From Piper betle (lineage: Eukaryota > Streptophyta > Magnoliopsida > Piperales > Piperaceae), in contig JAURVB010014057.1 of NCBI GenBank assembly GCA_033002965.1, positions 1 through 64,000 of the forward strand: a DNA stretch of 64,000 nucleotides, in the 5' to 3' direction. The notes under the pieces were generated by a model. It searched no databases. It saw only the letters and a list, made by a program, of their open reading frames with translations, and was not told the origin of the DNA. The first letter of the stretch is position 1. Each line of letters begins with the position of its first letter. A program made the translations under genes and the position numbers. Positions 44,051 to 56,788 of this stretch are shown piece by piece.

Positions 44051-45560
44051 TGCAGATCAAGGCCCCATCCCCTCCATTGCCCAGATAGGAGATTCTCGGC
44101 CATGGTTACAGTGACACAACCTCTAGTCAATCAAGGACCACTGTGCCACCAGAAGAGGCTAGTGTGTCAATTTTGTCAGTCGACGCAATGAGAGCCGTCA
44201 CTGAGACAATTATCGTGATAGTCACCATAGCAAAATAAGTTGACAAGTGAGGGATGCAGTGATTGTCAGGTTAGCTAAAGTTCAGATACAGATACAACAA
44301 AACCAAGAGAAATTTAGGAGAGAGCTCAGGCAAATAGCTCTTTCGGTGGCCAGAACTGGGAAAAGACCAACAATGGATGAAGAAGCAAAGGAGAGCCAGT
44401 AGTTCCCATGGGCCCTCTACCACTACCTCCTCCTCCACTGCTCCAACAAAGGAATTCTCCAACAACGACTCCTCTGTTTGTCCCATTTTAGCTAAGAATG
44501 GGACCGGATGTCAGTGAACCCACCGTAGCAGGTAATAGGTAGACTACAGGTGGAAGTGGAGCTCCAGGAGGTGACAACGTACTAGCAAGTAGAAGACCAC
44601 TATTTTCACAGTGTGAGCTAAGAGAAGGATTGAACAAACAAATGGATGCAAAGGACCTGAAGCTATGGTAGTATGAAAGGTTTGTGAGGAATAGTGGACT
44701 ACTTTTCTTTAGGAGGTTGGATGCGGAAGAGGCATTCCTGTGGATATCATCAGCCATAGGAGTGTTTGGTAATATGGGATACCCGATGGAGTGCAGAGTA
44801 CATATCATCATAGGGGCATTTGAAGATGAAGCAAGAGTATGGTGGGATTTAGTGCAAAATAACACATTTGCCCATTGTCAACCTTAGGACATCACTTGGG
44901 AGGAATTCAGAGCGGAAATCAATGAAAAGTACTTTCCGCTAGATGTCAGGAAAAGGAAGGAGTGAGAATTCTAGACATTGAGGCAATGACCCATGACGGT
45001 AGTGTAATATGAGACCTGGTTTAGAGCTCTGGAGAGATTCGTACTAGATTTGGTTCCCACTAAAGGATGAAGGATAGAGCATTTTTATGAAGGTCTCCAT
45101 CATGAGATCAAGATGGCCTATTTGGATAGGAAGTTTGCTACCTTCAGGTGATGTTGTGAAAGCTGGAGGCAAGGTAGATTAAGTTATAGCTTCTAGACCT
45201 CGCCAAAATTTTGACCATAGGTAGCAACACCCAAGGTTATATTAGCCAAAGCAGGGAGCACAATAGAGACATTGAACAGACGGACCAGTTGCCATGAGAG
45301 CTATGGATGACCAAGTTTAGGGCTACAGAGCACCCTTCTATGAAAATTGCTAACGTCATCATGGACGTGAATGCAGAGTAGGCAAGAATGCTTGATATAG
45401 TTGCGGTCAACTAGGACATCGAGTCGTAGATTGCATAGTAGGGACTAGGGTAGGCTATAGTTGTGGTAAGCCAGGGCAAAAAGCCACAACTTGTCCAACT
45501 ATCCAGATCCAGCAATTGACACTCCCAGCACCTCCACAGACATTTGCACTCACAGCTCCC
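44051..45560 (+). pseudogene. gag: Gag of Tekay element B, decayed
   Basis: The probable start is at 44051. The core is readable from about 44650 through 44887 (FFRRLDAEEAFLWISSAIGV, then IIGAFEDEARVWWDLV). It continues with WEEFRAEINEKYFP, ETWFRALERFV and FYEGLHHEIKMAYL in shifted frames. Two zinc-knuckle copies lie at about 45385-45490: YSCGQLGHRVVDC, whose first Cys has become a stop, and YSCGKPGQKATTC, whose His is Gln. Many stops, so non-functional. Confidence 0.8.
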
Positions 45561-45769
45561 TAGCAACAACCATGGTAGAGAGGCCAACAGGACCAAGGTC
45601 AAGGCCAAAGAGGCAAAGACCAACAACCACTAAGACAATAGCAGAGGGGACACAACTAGAAAGGGTACATGTTGTAGGGCAAGCTTGACAGCAGAGGGGT
45701 AGACAACATGCACTGATGGCTCAAAATTAGGTTGTACCACCAGTAGCATCTCCTATACCTGTGGCACTA

Positions 45770-46260
45770 TGGAGATGTATGTGGCCACTGTGGCAGAGGC
45801 ACATGAGGATACGATAGTTGTGACATGTATGCTTTCAATTGGCTTTGTACCTGCAGGAGTCTTATTTGATTTGGTTACATGCACTCATTTATTTCATGCA
45901 CGCACACAAGTAGAATTGGATGTGAGATAGAAGAGTTAGGACATTCACTACTAGTGTCCATTCCTGCTGGTAGTGTGATAGCTACAGGTGAGTGTGTGTG
46001 TAATGTTCCTGTTGAGATTTAACAGCGACAACTTGCAGCTGATTTGATATTGTTCAAGCTACAAGAATTTGATGTGATATTTAGAATGAATTGGATGTCC
46101 AAGCAAGGAGCCATGATAGATTGCAGATGAAAGACAGTGACTTTCTGCCACAGAAGACACAACTTTATCTTCCAAGGTCAGGGCAGAGATAGAGAACAAG
46201 GAAGGATATTCTATCACAATGGAGTGAGACAGCTAGACAGAGGCAGTGAGCTGAAAATGA
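45770..46260 (+). pseudogene. pol: Protease region of Tekay element B
   Basis: The aspartic protease is recognisable from VAEAHEDTIVVTCML and GVLFDLVTCTHLF, where the usual D-S/T-G active site reads D-L-V, so the catalytic motif is lost. FDVIFRMNWMSKQGAMIDC follows at about 46070-46120. Confidence 0.7.
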
Positions 46261-47031
46261 CAATGTTAGTCTTGGCTGAGCAGGGTGGTTAAGAAGATTT
46301 CAGTGGTCAGAAAATTCACTGACGTATTCCAAGGGGAGATTATAGGATTGCCTCCAGACAAAGAGGTAGACCTTGCCATTGAACTGATGTCAAGCACAAC
46401 ATCGATCTCTAGAGCTCCTTACAAGATGGTACCACTTGAGCTCAACGAACTCAAGGAACAATTATAGACATTATTGGATCAAGGATTCATCAGATTGAGT
46501 GTCTCCCATGGGATACGCCAGTGTTATTCGTGAGAAAGAAGGATAGAAGCATGTGTTTATGCATAGATTACAGGATGCTAAACCATGCAACTATTAAGAA
46601 CAGATGCCCTCTTCTCGAAGATTGATTTGAGGTCAGGATACTACCAGTTGAAAATTAGAGCAGTAGACATACCGAAGATTCCATTCAAGACCAAATATGG
46701 ACATTGTGACTTTTTGGTCATGCCTTTTGGATTGACCAATGCTCCACAACATTTATGGACTTGATGAACAGAGTGTTCAGTCCATATTTGGACCAGTTTG
46801 TGATCGTCTTTGTAGACAACATACTAATATACTCTTCGTTAAGGGAAGAGCATGATCAACATCTGAAGATAGTATTACAGATGCTGAGAGAGCATAGGTT
46901 GCACGGGAAGTTTTTGAAGTGTTATTTTTGGCTTTCAAAGGTGAACTTTCTCAGCCATATCATCTCAGCTTCAGGCATCTCGGTAGATCCGACCAAGATA
47001 GAAGAAGTAGTATAGTGGGAACAACCAAAGA
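46261..47031 (+). pseudogene. pol: Reverse transcriptase of Tekay element B, truncated
   Basis: The linker VRKFTDVFQGEIIGLPPDKE (46285-46467 frame) leads into [27 protein letters not shown] and, in frame 46755-47015, [20 protein letters not shown] then DNILIYS are visible. The catalytic box reads FVDN instead of FVDD. A short deletion near 46610 removed the [12 protein letters not shown] segment between strands. After VDPTKIEEVV the sequence jumps at about 47032 to the integrase C-terminus, so RNase H and most of integrase are gone. Confidence 0.85.
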
Positions 47032-47806
47032 ACACCTACCTCTAGTGGAACTCTCCAACAACAACAACTATCAGGCCACGATAGGAATGGCACAATTTGA
47101 GGCAGTATACGGCAAACTAGGTCGATCCCTAGTGTGTTGGGTATATGGCAGCAAGCTAGTAGTAGTTGGACCGGAGATGATCCAGAAGACAGAGGAAGTG
47201 GTGATGCGGATCAGGAAGAGGATGAGGTCAACTCAAGATAGACAAGAAAGTTATGTGGATCAGCCCAGATGTGAGGTTCATTTCAAGTTAGGAGATCATG
47301 TCCTCTTAAAGGTCTCTCAGGCTAAGGGAAACACGAGATTCAAGATGCAAGGGAAACTTAGTCAACGATATATTGGACCGTTGGAAGTGATCAAGCGCAC
47401 TGGACTAGTGGCTTACAGGCTAGCATTGCCACCTCCTATATCAGCCATGCACAATATCTTCCATGTGTCAATGCTGACGAAATACCATCTAGACAACTCT
47501 CATGTTGTTAGTTTCAGAGAGATAGAGATATAACCAACCTGACATATCTAGAAGATGCAGTTCAGATTGTGGATCGTAGAGTAAAGATTCTCTGAAGAAA
47601 AGAAGTTCCCCTACTAAGAGTGTAATGGACTCGAAGAGGAGTTGAAGAATCTATATGGGCATGTGAGGATGAGACGAGCAAGCAATACCCAAAGATATTC
47701 GAGGTACCAGCTTCACAACCAAGTATGTTACTAGAGATTACCTCTTTCCATATTGTGGATGAATTTGAGGCTTCCTTGATTAAAATTTCAAAGACGAAAT
47801 TTTTCT
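47032..47806 (+). pseudogene. pol: Integrase C-terminus and chromodomain of element B
   Basis: The frame ending at 47533 reads LPLVELSNNNNYQATIGMAQ, then LGDHVLLKVSQAKGNTRFKM and AYRLALPPPISAMHNIFHVS, the GPY-type integrase end. A frameshift at about 47530 separates it from the chromodomain (LEDAVQIVD-like, then VEESIWACEDE-like text, 47540-47705). It is joined directly to RT by a deletion of about 2 kb, judged against the complete order in element A. Confidence 0.8.
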
Positions 47807-47819
47807 AAGGAGGGAAGGT
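47807..47819 (+). promoter_or_regulatory. Polypurine tract, element B
   Basis: AAGGAGGGAAGGT directly before the 3' LTR. Confidence 0.85.
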
Positions 47820-49691
47820 TGTAAAACCCACAACTCGAGTAGGAGTTTTACATTAGGAACAAGAAGGTTCAACTATCGGGTTGGGTCAAGTCAATTTCAT
47901 GAACCGCATGCTGAGCCGAGGACAGCCTTGAGTTATGAGTGATGAGGGTCAAGTGTACCTGAGTATATAATGATAACGACGAAAAAATGATGAGAAATCA
48001 GTTATCAAAGTATATGAAACTATGCAGTATATTTTTCTTATGTATTTGATCGAGGAATTATTTTGACGCCAAATAATGCATTAAGACGCGTTATAGGGCA
48101 GCTTTGGTGGGCTATTAGTTATAAAACATGTCATTGTGGTATTATGGTGTGTATTATATTTTATGGGATTTTTCTTTTTTGGATTTTTTTTTAGGATTTA
48201 TCATGAGTTATTATTTTTGAATCGAGTCAGAATCGACACAACTTTTGTTTACAACATCGCCACCAACCCATTTCTGTTGTACCCCCTCCCCCCTGGATGC
48301 TTCTCTTTCTCCTTAATCCTCAACGCCATCCTCCTTCTCCGCCACCGGTCACTACCAGAACATTGCCGACCATTCTCCCATCGTCCAACCGTCGACAAGC
48401 CTCCACGACTCGACGAAGCTGCTGTGACCCTGCCACGCTCCCGTCATTGTTCCCACTTCAGGTGACCATCACCCCCGCTATCTAGTCGCCACCTTGACAT
48501 TACTGACCCTTCCGCAACCTTCCCCGACCGAAGTAGAGCCCAACGTTGCCCATCCCAGCCGAACCTCATCACCCCACCCTCGACTGCCCCTGTTTTACCC
48601 TTTTTTCCAATAAGTTGCTGCCTCTGCCAATCTTGTCGACATCATAGATGCGTCAGGCTCCCCAAACAAGTGCCAACAGTACCCCATACCACCGCCATCC
48701 CGCCTATAGCTGCCACCAGTAACAGTCACCAGAAAACTGCCAAAAAATCGTTTGAACCCATCGAAAAACCAGATTCACTGGAATTTGCCAGATCTTCCGA
48801 CGAACTCATCCAGTCAAACCCAATCAAACTTCGGGTGCTGCCGAGTGCCGAATTTGAGCTCTGAGATGTGCGACAAACCTAGTCATCGCCGATTGTTGAT
48901 GACGCGAGGTATAATTATCTTCGGTTTAATTATTTCAAATTGATAATTATTAGCACAACATGCTTGCATTGATGGTTTGATGTGATGAATGTCTGATAGT
49001 GGATAAAGTGATATTTGTATGATTTGAGTTGTGTTTGATGAATGCTAATGATCCAATTAAGTAAATTAAACCTAAGCAAGCTAATTGACTGCAATGTAAC
49101 CTAGAAGAATATAATAAAATCACCGTGAATAGAATGAGCTAGGGATATTTTATTGTGATAAGGATTGTTGATTGTTTGATGCATGATGATTGTATTGTGA
49201 GTGTGATGTTCATGATGAGTTTGACGCATCATTTAGTTAGCCGATGTTAGCTTCTAGATTTGAAGTTTAGGTATGGAGTAGGAGCTTGCTACATTGGCGC
49301 ACAACTATGATTGGAGCTTCTACCAGGTCCATTTAGGACTCGCCTCTGGTTTCACTTCTCTACTCTATCATGTTTTGTTTTAACAGGTAAGTGGACATGT
49401 CAAGTGATGGATTTATCATATCCCACTCCACACAGGCCATTTAGCCAATTGTATTTCTGGATTAATATCCCTCAAGGATGAGATCCCTTGAGTTTATTTT
49501 CGAAACTCAAATCCAACTCACGATGCCTTCGAGCCTATTATATTGAAATCCCTACCCAGGCCACGTATATATAGTTTTCGCATTTTTAGTGAGATGTGAG
49601 ACAAGGGAAAGCCGACGACCATGTCTTGGGATTGAGCGTGCGTACGTCAAAAGGGCTCTGGAATTGGTGAGTGTTCATTCCATTCCTGAGA

Positions 49692-52600
49692 TGTAATGAC
49701 CTGCCCATTCCGAGCCACAAGCCAAGTGTTATTATATGAAACGAAGTGTCTCATAAATTAATTTTCTATTAATATTTAAAATTTAATATAACAAATGCTC
49801 AGAATAATCTAAGCCCTATAAATCGAACCGAAATCCCACTGCCATGCAAGCAATCTAAAAGTATAATAACAAATAAGAATAAAAATTCAAAAGTTTAATA
49901 ATAGAGTCCTCCAACTATCGTGACTCTACCCATCCTTCGATTCTCACACCTATGGAGGAAATTCCGCGTTAGTGATAAAAACACTAAGTTATATAATTAC
50001 AAGAAACAAGTTAATATATTTCAAAACATTATTAATTAAACCTTTTAGTGATTATGAGCCTATGTCAAGCTCTTATTATACCGAGAGAGCTGGCCAACCC
50101 ATCCAGCTATAATCCCATGTATGAGCACGCATGCTACGTGGCCAACGGCCTGTAGTTACCGATATTTGCCATTGACTCACCCTCTCGATATTACAAGTGC
50201 ATAATGAGTAGTGTTGTGCCATTGCACCCTGTCACCCCTTTCGGCATGGGGTCAAGTATTTAATCTCTTAAGAATTTTAAGGGTGTTGTCCCATGTTAGA
50301 CTGAGTTAATTCTTTGACCCCAGTTGCGCTCAACGCATGGTAGTCCAATGTGGGCTCAGGCCGACCAAGGCTTCCAAATAGGAATATATAACATTTTGAG
50401 TAATTATACGAACCTGTAATTGTGATGAGGAACCCGCAACTACGATCCTAATATGAATGAAACTTTTCTAAAGTCTTTCCTTTGTGAGCAAATGTGCTCA
50501 CAAACTATCAAGATGTTGTTTTATTTCACATCAACAAAATTCTCCTTTTTATAGAAGAATAGTGTGGAATTTAAGAAGTCACTACATAAATTTTATAGAA
50601 ACGAACGTATTCACACATAACTATATTAAACGCTAACCATTTGTGTGATAACGAAAAGTCAAAAAATTGACTATTGAGTTAAAGCAAATAAGTGTCAAAT
50701 TGCACTCACGACTTCCAAATCTCAAAATTTAATGAATAAAACTTATTTAAAATCATCAATAAATACCATTGTACCGGTACTCTAAAGGTTATAATTGATA
50801 ATTTATGATATTGATTCTTAAGAATGAATTTAATTAAATATTATTTATGGTTTATTCTAAGATTTACAAAATCCTAAATAAAATAACCTAATTATTTTTT
50901 TCAGGGTTTTACAATCTCCTCAACTTGGGAATTTTCATGCTCAAAAATATAATATGGTCATAAGGAGAAAAATCATGGTTTTCATCCTATCTTAGGCATT
51001 TCTTCCATTATGCATTGATATACTTGTATCTAGCTCTATAAAAGTTAATTTAAATATCTTCACATTTTCTTTAAAAAAATCATTTTAGAAAAATCATGAT
51101 TTACAATTTTATTTCCACTTCTCCTTCGTAATGGTTGATCACGTGAGTCATTTTGATCCACTTCGTCACTACTTCTACATCTTAAAGCCAATTTGTTTGA
51201 GGACACTTCAAAAGTTAATCCACTATTGCATTTGAGTAGTCATTTGAAATGACTTGACACATATCTCTATTCTTCATTGGTGTCGTTACCTTTCATAAAC
51301 CCATATCGTATATCTTACTACATAGCAGACTATAATTCATTGGTGCATTTTTTTCGATTTAAGCATTGTCACTCGTATGCATAGCTTAAGTGGGGCACAC
51401 TGTCATCTAGATTGCACAAGTGTCCCATAGCACCTATACTACCTAGATAACACATCTGATTGTAAAGGCGTCCCATATACGCTCATTGGTTAAGTGTCAC
51501 ATGCACCTAGCATGACACATAAGTGACACACCCATATTTACTTACCATTTAAAACAATGAAAATTAATTCTATAAAAGAATGATCAATGTCTTATATAAA
51601 AGAAATTTACCATTGGGACAGAAGACTCTTAGACTTTTAACAAGGTACAGATTGATTTGCATGCTTCTATGGGAAACACAACTCTGATACCACCTGTAAC
51701 AACCTGCCCCCAAGTGCAAACTAATAGGACCTAAGTCATTTCTTTGAAAGTAATTAACCAAGTTAAAGATCTATAGTCCATTCCCACTTATAAACAAGAT
51801 CTTAGCCCAGTAGGTATTAGATGTGAGACTAATTTGAGGGATCTTACAATCCACCCACCTTAAGAAATTTTGTCCCTGAAATTTTGTCCCCGAAATCCCA
51901 CTACCATGCAAACAATCTAAATGTCTAATAACAAATAAGAAACAAAAATCAAAATTCTAATAATAGAGTCCTCCAGCTATGCCGACTCTACCCATCCTTC
52001 CATGCTCACACATGTGGAGGCAATTCCATGTTAGTGATAAAAACACTAAGTCATATACTTAAAGAAACAAGTTAATATATTCTATAACATTATTAATTAA
52101 TCCTTTTAGTGATTATGAACCTATGCCGAGCTCTTAGTATGCCAAGAGGGGTGGCCACCCGATCTAGCTATAATCCCATGTATGCGCACACACGCTACAT
52201 GGCCCATGGCTTGTAGTTACCGATATTTATCATTGACTCACCCTCTCGGTATCACAAGTGCATAATGAGTCGCCTTGCGCCACTACATCCTGTCACCCCT
52301 TTCGGCATGGGGGGAAGTATTTAATCTCTCAAGAATTTTAAGGGTGTTGCCTGTTGTCAGTATTGAGTCAATTCTATGACCACGGTTGTGCTCGGCGCAT
52401 GCTGGTCGAATATGGGCTTAAGCTAACCAAGGCTCCCAAGTAGGAATATATAGCATTTCGAGTAATTATACAAACCTGTAATTGTGATGAGGCACTCACA
52501 ACTACAATCCTAATATGAATGAAACTTTTCTAATGTCTTTCGTTTGTGAGCCAAATATGCTCACAAATTATCAAGATGTTGTTTTACTAACATCGACAAA

Positions 52601-52978
52601 TATTCTCTTTTATATAGAAAAATATGTGTGGAATTTAAGAAGTCACTAAATTAAATTTTATAGAAAAAAATGTAATCACACTTAATTATATTAAACTCTA
52701 ACAATTTGTGTGATAACGAAAAGTCAAAAAACTGACTATTGAGTTAAAGCGAATAAATGTCAAATTGCACTCACAACTTCCAAATCCTAAAATTTAATAA
52801 ATAAAACTTATTTAAAATCATCAATAAATACCATTGTACTAGTATTCTAAAGGTTTTACTTGATAATTTATGATATTGATTCTTAAGAATTAATTTAATT
52901 AAATATTATTTATGGTTCGTTCTAAGATTTACAAAACCCTAAATAAAATAACCTAATTATTTTTTTCGGGGTTTTACA
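49692..52978 (-). mobile_element. Non-autonomous LTR element (family C, LARD-like) inside the 3' LTR of B
   Basis: The left LTR is 49692-50913 (1222 bp), a polypurine tract follows (50914-50926), then a 770-bp internal region without coding capacity, a primer site in minus sense (CTCTGATACCAC, 51682-51693) and the right LTR (51695-52978). TGAGA (49687-49691) and TGAGG (52979-52983) flank it as a target duplication with one mismatch. The element lies in minus orientation, so the left LTR is its 3' LTR. The right LTR is chimeric: see 51695-51896. Confidence 0.85.
51695..51896 (-). mobile_element. TRIM LTR fused into the family C LTR
   Basis: 51695-51848 is a complete TRIM LTR (minus sense, TGTAAGATCC...GTTGTTACA), 51849-51859 its polypurine tract, and about 30 bp of TRIM internal sequence run up to a CCGAAAT string at 51890-51896. 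There the text becomes family C LTR (gaaatcccactaccatgc). The left LTR of the same element has its own family C sequence instead (49692-49830). CCGAAAT occurs naturally in both families, so the join lies in microhomology. Confidence 0.8.
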
Positions 52979-54483
52979 TGAGGGATCCTGATAACTCTAC
53001 CTTTGAGTTTCCTCAAACCTAGAGAAGTGTGGTCGTTTACGGGTACTGCTATGCAATGCATGTCTAGACTTGTAGCTTCAAAGGGTATTGAAGGTGCATA
53101 CTTGAGAGTACTCCGCCCTTGTACTCAAGGATAGGAGTAATACGGAGGATGTAGAGACTGAGAGGAAAGAGAATGATTTTCCCGCACAAGGTATAGTTTA
53201 AAGTAACCAAGGAAAGAGAATGAGATGGAAAGGGGACGCTGTCGTGCGAGGTTGACGGCTCCTAGTTATTGCCCTTTGAGAGTTTTTGAGGAAGAATAAT
53301 GAAGTTTTTATTCAACAGGAGGGCCAGCTCTTCTGTATCAGTTCATTACTAGTTATTTCTAGACCAATAATATTTATTACTAAAGTAGCATTGAAATCAC
53401 GCACATATGTACTTCTTAACTGTAATTGGTGATGTGTTGAACTGTGTAGAAAATAAAATTTTAGTGCTATTATGTAAACTGTTAAAGACATTTTTCCATG
53501 TGAATAAAAATGGAAAGTAGAAAATGAAAAGGATGAGCTATGGAGCGAAGATAACTAGAATGTAAAAAACATGTTGTGTTTGGACAATGCTTTCAATTTT
53601 TATTGTTATAAATATATACTATTTGTCGTTAACAGGGTGACCCCTATAGCACTTTTAGGGGAGATTATGCTCGTTTCGTTTTCAAAATAGATATATCTTT
53701 TAAACTTTTTTTGTTTGGTTTGTTTGTGTACTTATTTGTATATCATGGCATGTATGTAGTACTATGTTACAACCCAAGCATCCCATCAAAACTTTGCATG
53801 CTGCATCACCATCATGAGAGGCCAATGGCAAATCCGGGTCGGCTTAACTGAATCCAATAGATTAGCGAACGATTTTGTCACCGGTAATAATTTTGGGTTG
53901 GTTCATAGGTGAACAAAAAGGGGGTGTTACATGAGGTATTTGTTCTCGCTAGTAAAGGCTTAAACCTTGAAGAGACGTCAAAGGGCCTCAAAGAGGCAAG
54001 TATGTCTTAATGTGAGACCAAGGTGTGGATCTTGGGGTGAGATTTAGGGAATATATTAGTGAGAGAGGGTTATCAGGGTTTGGTGCTTGTGGGAAAAGAA
54101 GAAGAAATTGTTCTTTGTGAGGAGGAAACAATTATTTGGTATTGAGTTCTACATATGATCATCAACCATGTGAAGTTGCAGATCATCGATTGTGCGCAAT
54201 TGCTTTACCAATAACAATAGCTATCAAATTCTCACTTTTTTAGACTTTTGTATTTGATTTGCCAAAAGGGCTTATTCACTCACAAAAAAAATTGTAAAGT
54301 AAAATATTTTTCTAATCATAGTAAATTTGGTGCTTTTGGTCGTAGTCTTCCTTTGTTTTGGCAAACCTACCTTGGCAAACCTTTGAACCTTTGTTTTGGG
54401 TTGTAGTCTTCCTTTGCCTTGGCAAAGTTTTGCAAAGACAAAGATGTTTCCACGAAATATTAGCCAGTTCTCTCTTGTAATTA

Positions 54484-54545
<62 letters not shown>
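54484..54545. repeat. (ATT)n microsatellite, about 20 units
   Basis: An uninterrupted TTA/ATT run. On the minus strand it yields a polyisoleucine frame, which is an artefact. Confidence 0.95.
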
Positions 54546-55882
54546 CATCTTGTCAAAAGCCAACAAGGCAATTAGGATTTGGTGGTCTAATCCCAACAAT
54601 GGTGTATTTAGAGAATGGTTCATTAGCAAAATTTATTTCGCACATTTAAGGCAAATTTAAAAAGTTTATTTCAAACTTGGATAAATCCTTGTTTTATTAT
54701 TTATTTTAATATTTTTCACTATATTGTCTTATAGAATATGTTCAATGAAGGGTGGAGCCCCTCCACCTCCTAGAATGATTAAAATAATCACTTACACCCT
54801 TATTTTTTATAAATTGACAACAAACCCTTGACCTATAATTTAGTTATTATTATGTTAGTTTTTGTTACGTGGCCAAAATTGGTCATGTTGTATTATTGTT
54901 TAAAGTTCACTGATATGGCAAACTCGGTTACATCATTTATAAGTGAAAGAACCATCAATTTCAATTTCGAGATAGTATTCTACATTATAAAGATTTTTTT
55001 ATAAAGTCTTTGTAAAGAATTATAAATTTAAATGTTATAAAATGAGGCTGTGATGAATAGGAAAAGAAAAACCTATCAACTTCAAGTATAAGATAGCAAT
55101 CTTGATTATAAAGTTTTTTATTGTTTGTTGACTTAAATAATGAAATAACATGTCCAAAGTTCAGCTACATCATAAAAATGTGAGAACTTAAGAATAAGAG
55201 CTAGAAGTTAAAAATTGCAAGTCATCATATATAAAATGTGGGAAGTACAAGTAATACTTTTAGTGTATCTAAATGGAATATTTAATTTTTACTCTTCGAA
55301 AAATAATTAACCGATCACAAAAGTAAAAATGTTAAAACGAGAAATAATAGTATAAAAAGATGTTATGCTAGAGTGATTGTGCTATTAGTCTCATTGAAAA
55401 AGAGTAAAAGTTAATAAACCACACGTCCCACGAGTTTTAATTTTGATCATCAATTTTATAGCACGCATGATATAAATATTTATTATAATGCTCATGCATT
55501 GATGCGCCTAGACACATCCTTAAACCTGGACCAAATTATATAACTATACCATGATGAAAGAGACTGAAGGATAACAAATGTTTTAGATAGTTACATCTAC
55601 CCTTTGTAATTATCAAATTTTTAATGTAATTTATTTAAATTTTAGATTAAAGTTATTAAAAATTTTATGAATTCGATAAAGAGTAAAGAGTTTAGATTTA
55701 GTATGTCTATTAGATTGTCCATTGTCTTAAACAAAAACTTGTTCGAATTAATAGTAATGACGTGTGATCTTATGATTGCTTAGTATTTTCTTACGATTCA
55801 ACATTCTCTTGTCAGCTTTGAAAATAAAAAAACATTTTCTTCGTCAACACCAAAGACGGGATAAACGATTGCGTTTAATTTG

Positions 55883-55884
<2 letters not shown>

Positions 55885-55943
<59 letters not shown>
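55885..55943. repeat. Compound (ATT)n(AT)n microsatellite
   Basis: About ten ATT units run directly into about 13 AT units. Confidence 0.95.
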
Positions 55944-55947
<4 letters not shown>

Positions 55948-56618
55948 ACTTTACATAGTGCTTCTCTCTGCCAATTACCATGAAATCTATTCAATTACTT
56001 TATATATCATATTGACACAGAAATAGCATTCCGGTTCCTTTTTTTAGCAAGCCAATTATTTAATTAACAAGTCATTTACCCGCGTGATGCAAATATTATA
56101 TGATTTTAGTTATTTATTATTTTTATATTTGACATTTTCAAATTATTTAGGCACACCAAATATTTATTTCTTTTACTTGATGTGTATTTTGGAAAATATT
56201 TATTAATTATAAGCTTATCTATTATGTTTATTATTTTTAAAAAATATATTACATTATTATTTATTTATTAATTGATATTAATTAATTTGTTAATTTTAAA
56301 ATTTTGCTTACTTAAGAATGGTTTCAACTTATATTTGTAGTAATGAAAGGGTAAATTATCTAAAATATTTATTTAGATATTTATTAATAGGAAATGAAAT
56401 ATATAATATAATAAAATAGTTATATCCTAATGATAATAGGAAACTAATATTTTTATAAATAAGAAGTAAGAGGTAATGTTGCAAAATACTTAGAGGCATT
56501 CCAATAAAACTCTTTAGTTTTATATATTAATATTCAATAATATTAATATATTAATATTATAAAATATTTAAAGATCATGCGATTATTTCGCATTTAAAGT
56601 CTTCAGTTTTATATATAT

Positions 56619-56788
56619 TGTTGGGTTTGTCCCACATTGATCGTAGAAGTTATTGGTGATTTGTATATAGGTTAATAGGAAAATTTTTATTCCTTAAATT
56701 AATTTTTGGATTAAGAAAGGTTCGTGACACCTATTACAAGTTTTCTTTGATTGTTTAAAATCCTTTTGGGGGCCCGAATGGTCCAACA
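56619..56788 (+). mobile_element. Short LTR of a second TRIM-like family
   Basis: It begins TGTTGGGTTTGTCCCACATT and ends ATGGTCCAACA, 170 bp, with the TG...CA termini and the TGTCCCACATTG start common in plant TRIM LTRs. ATGGTTTCGAAAC follows, like a degenerate tRNA-Met primer site. No second LTR is seen within the window. Confidence 0.5.

Larger units (their letters stand above)
47820..53931 (+). mobile_element. 3' LTR of Tekay element B with nested insertion
   Basis: It starts TGTAAAACCCACAACTCGAG and ends GGGGGTGTTACA. Without the guest element (49692-52978) and one target duplication it is about 2820 bp. The GC-rich block is at 48250-48870, with donor-like GAG|GTATAATT at about 48911, and a TATA box at 49564-49572. 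The acceptor-like cassette seen in the 5' LTR is deleted here near 53380. Reading frames in the block differ from those of the 5' LTR. Confidence 0.9.
53932..56618. other. Intergenic AT-rich DNA
   Basis: The first 120 bp resume the ~100-bp tandem repeat. No gene is recognised after that. A direct repeat of gtagtcttcctttg occurs at 54342 and 54402. Two microsatellites are listed separately. The rest is AT-rich without assignable features. Confidence 0.5.

Noticed and set aside
54312..54629. 105-codon minus-strand frame with a run of isoleucines
   Set aside because: The run is the translated ATT microsatellite and the flanks show no similarity to a protein family.
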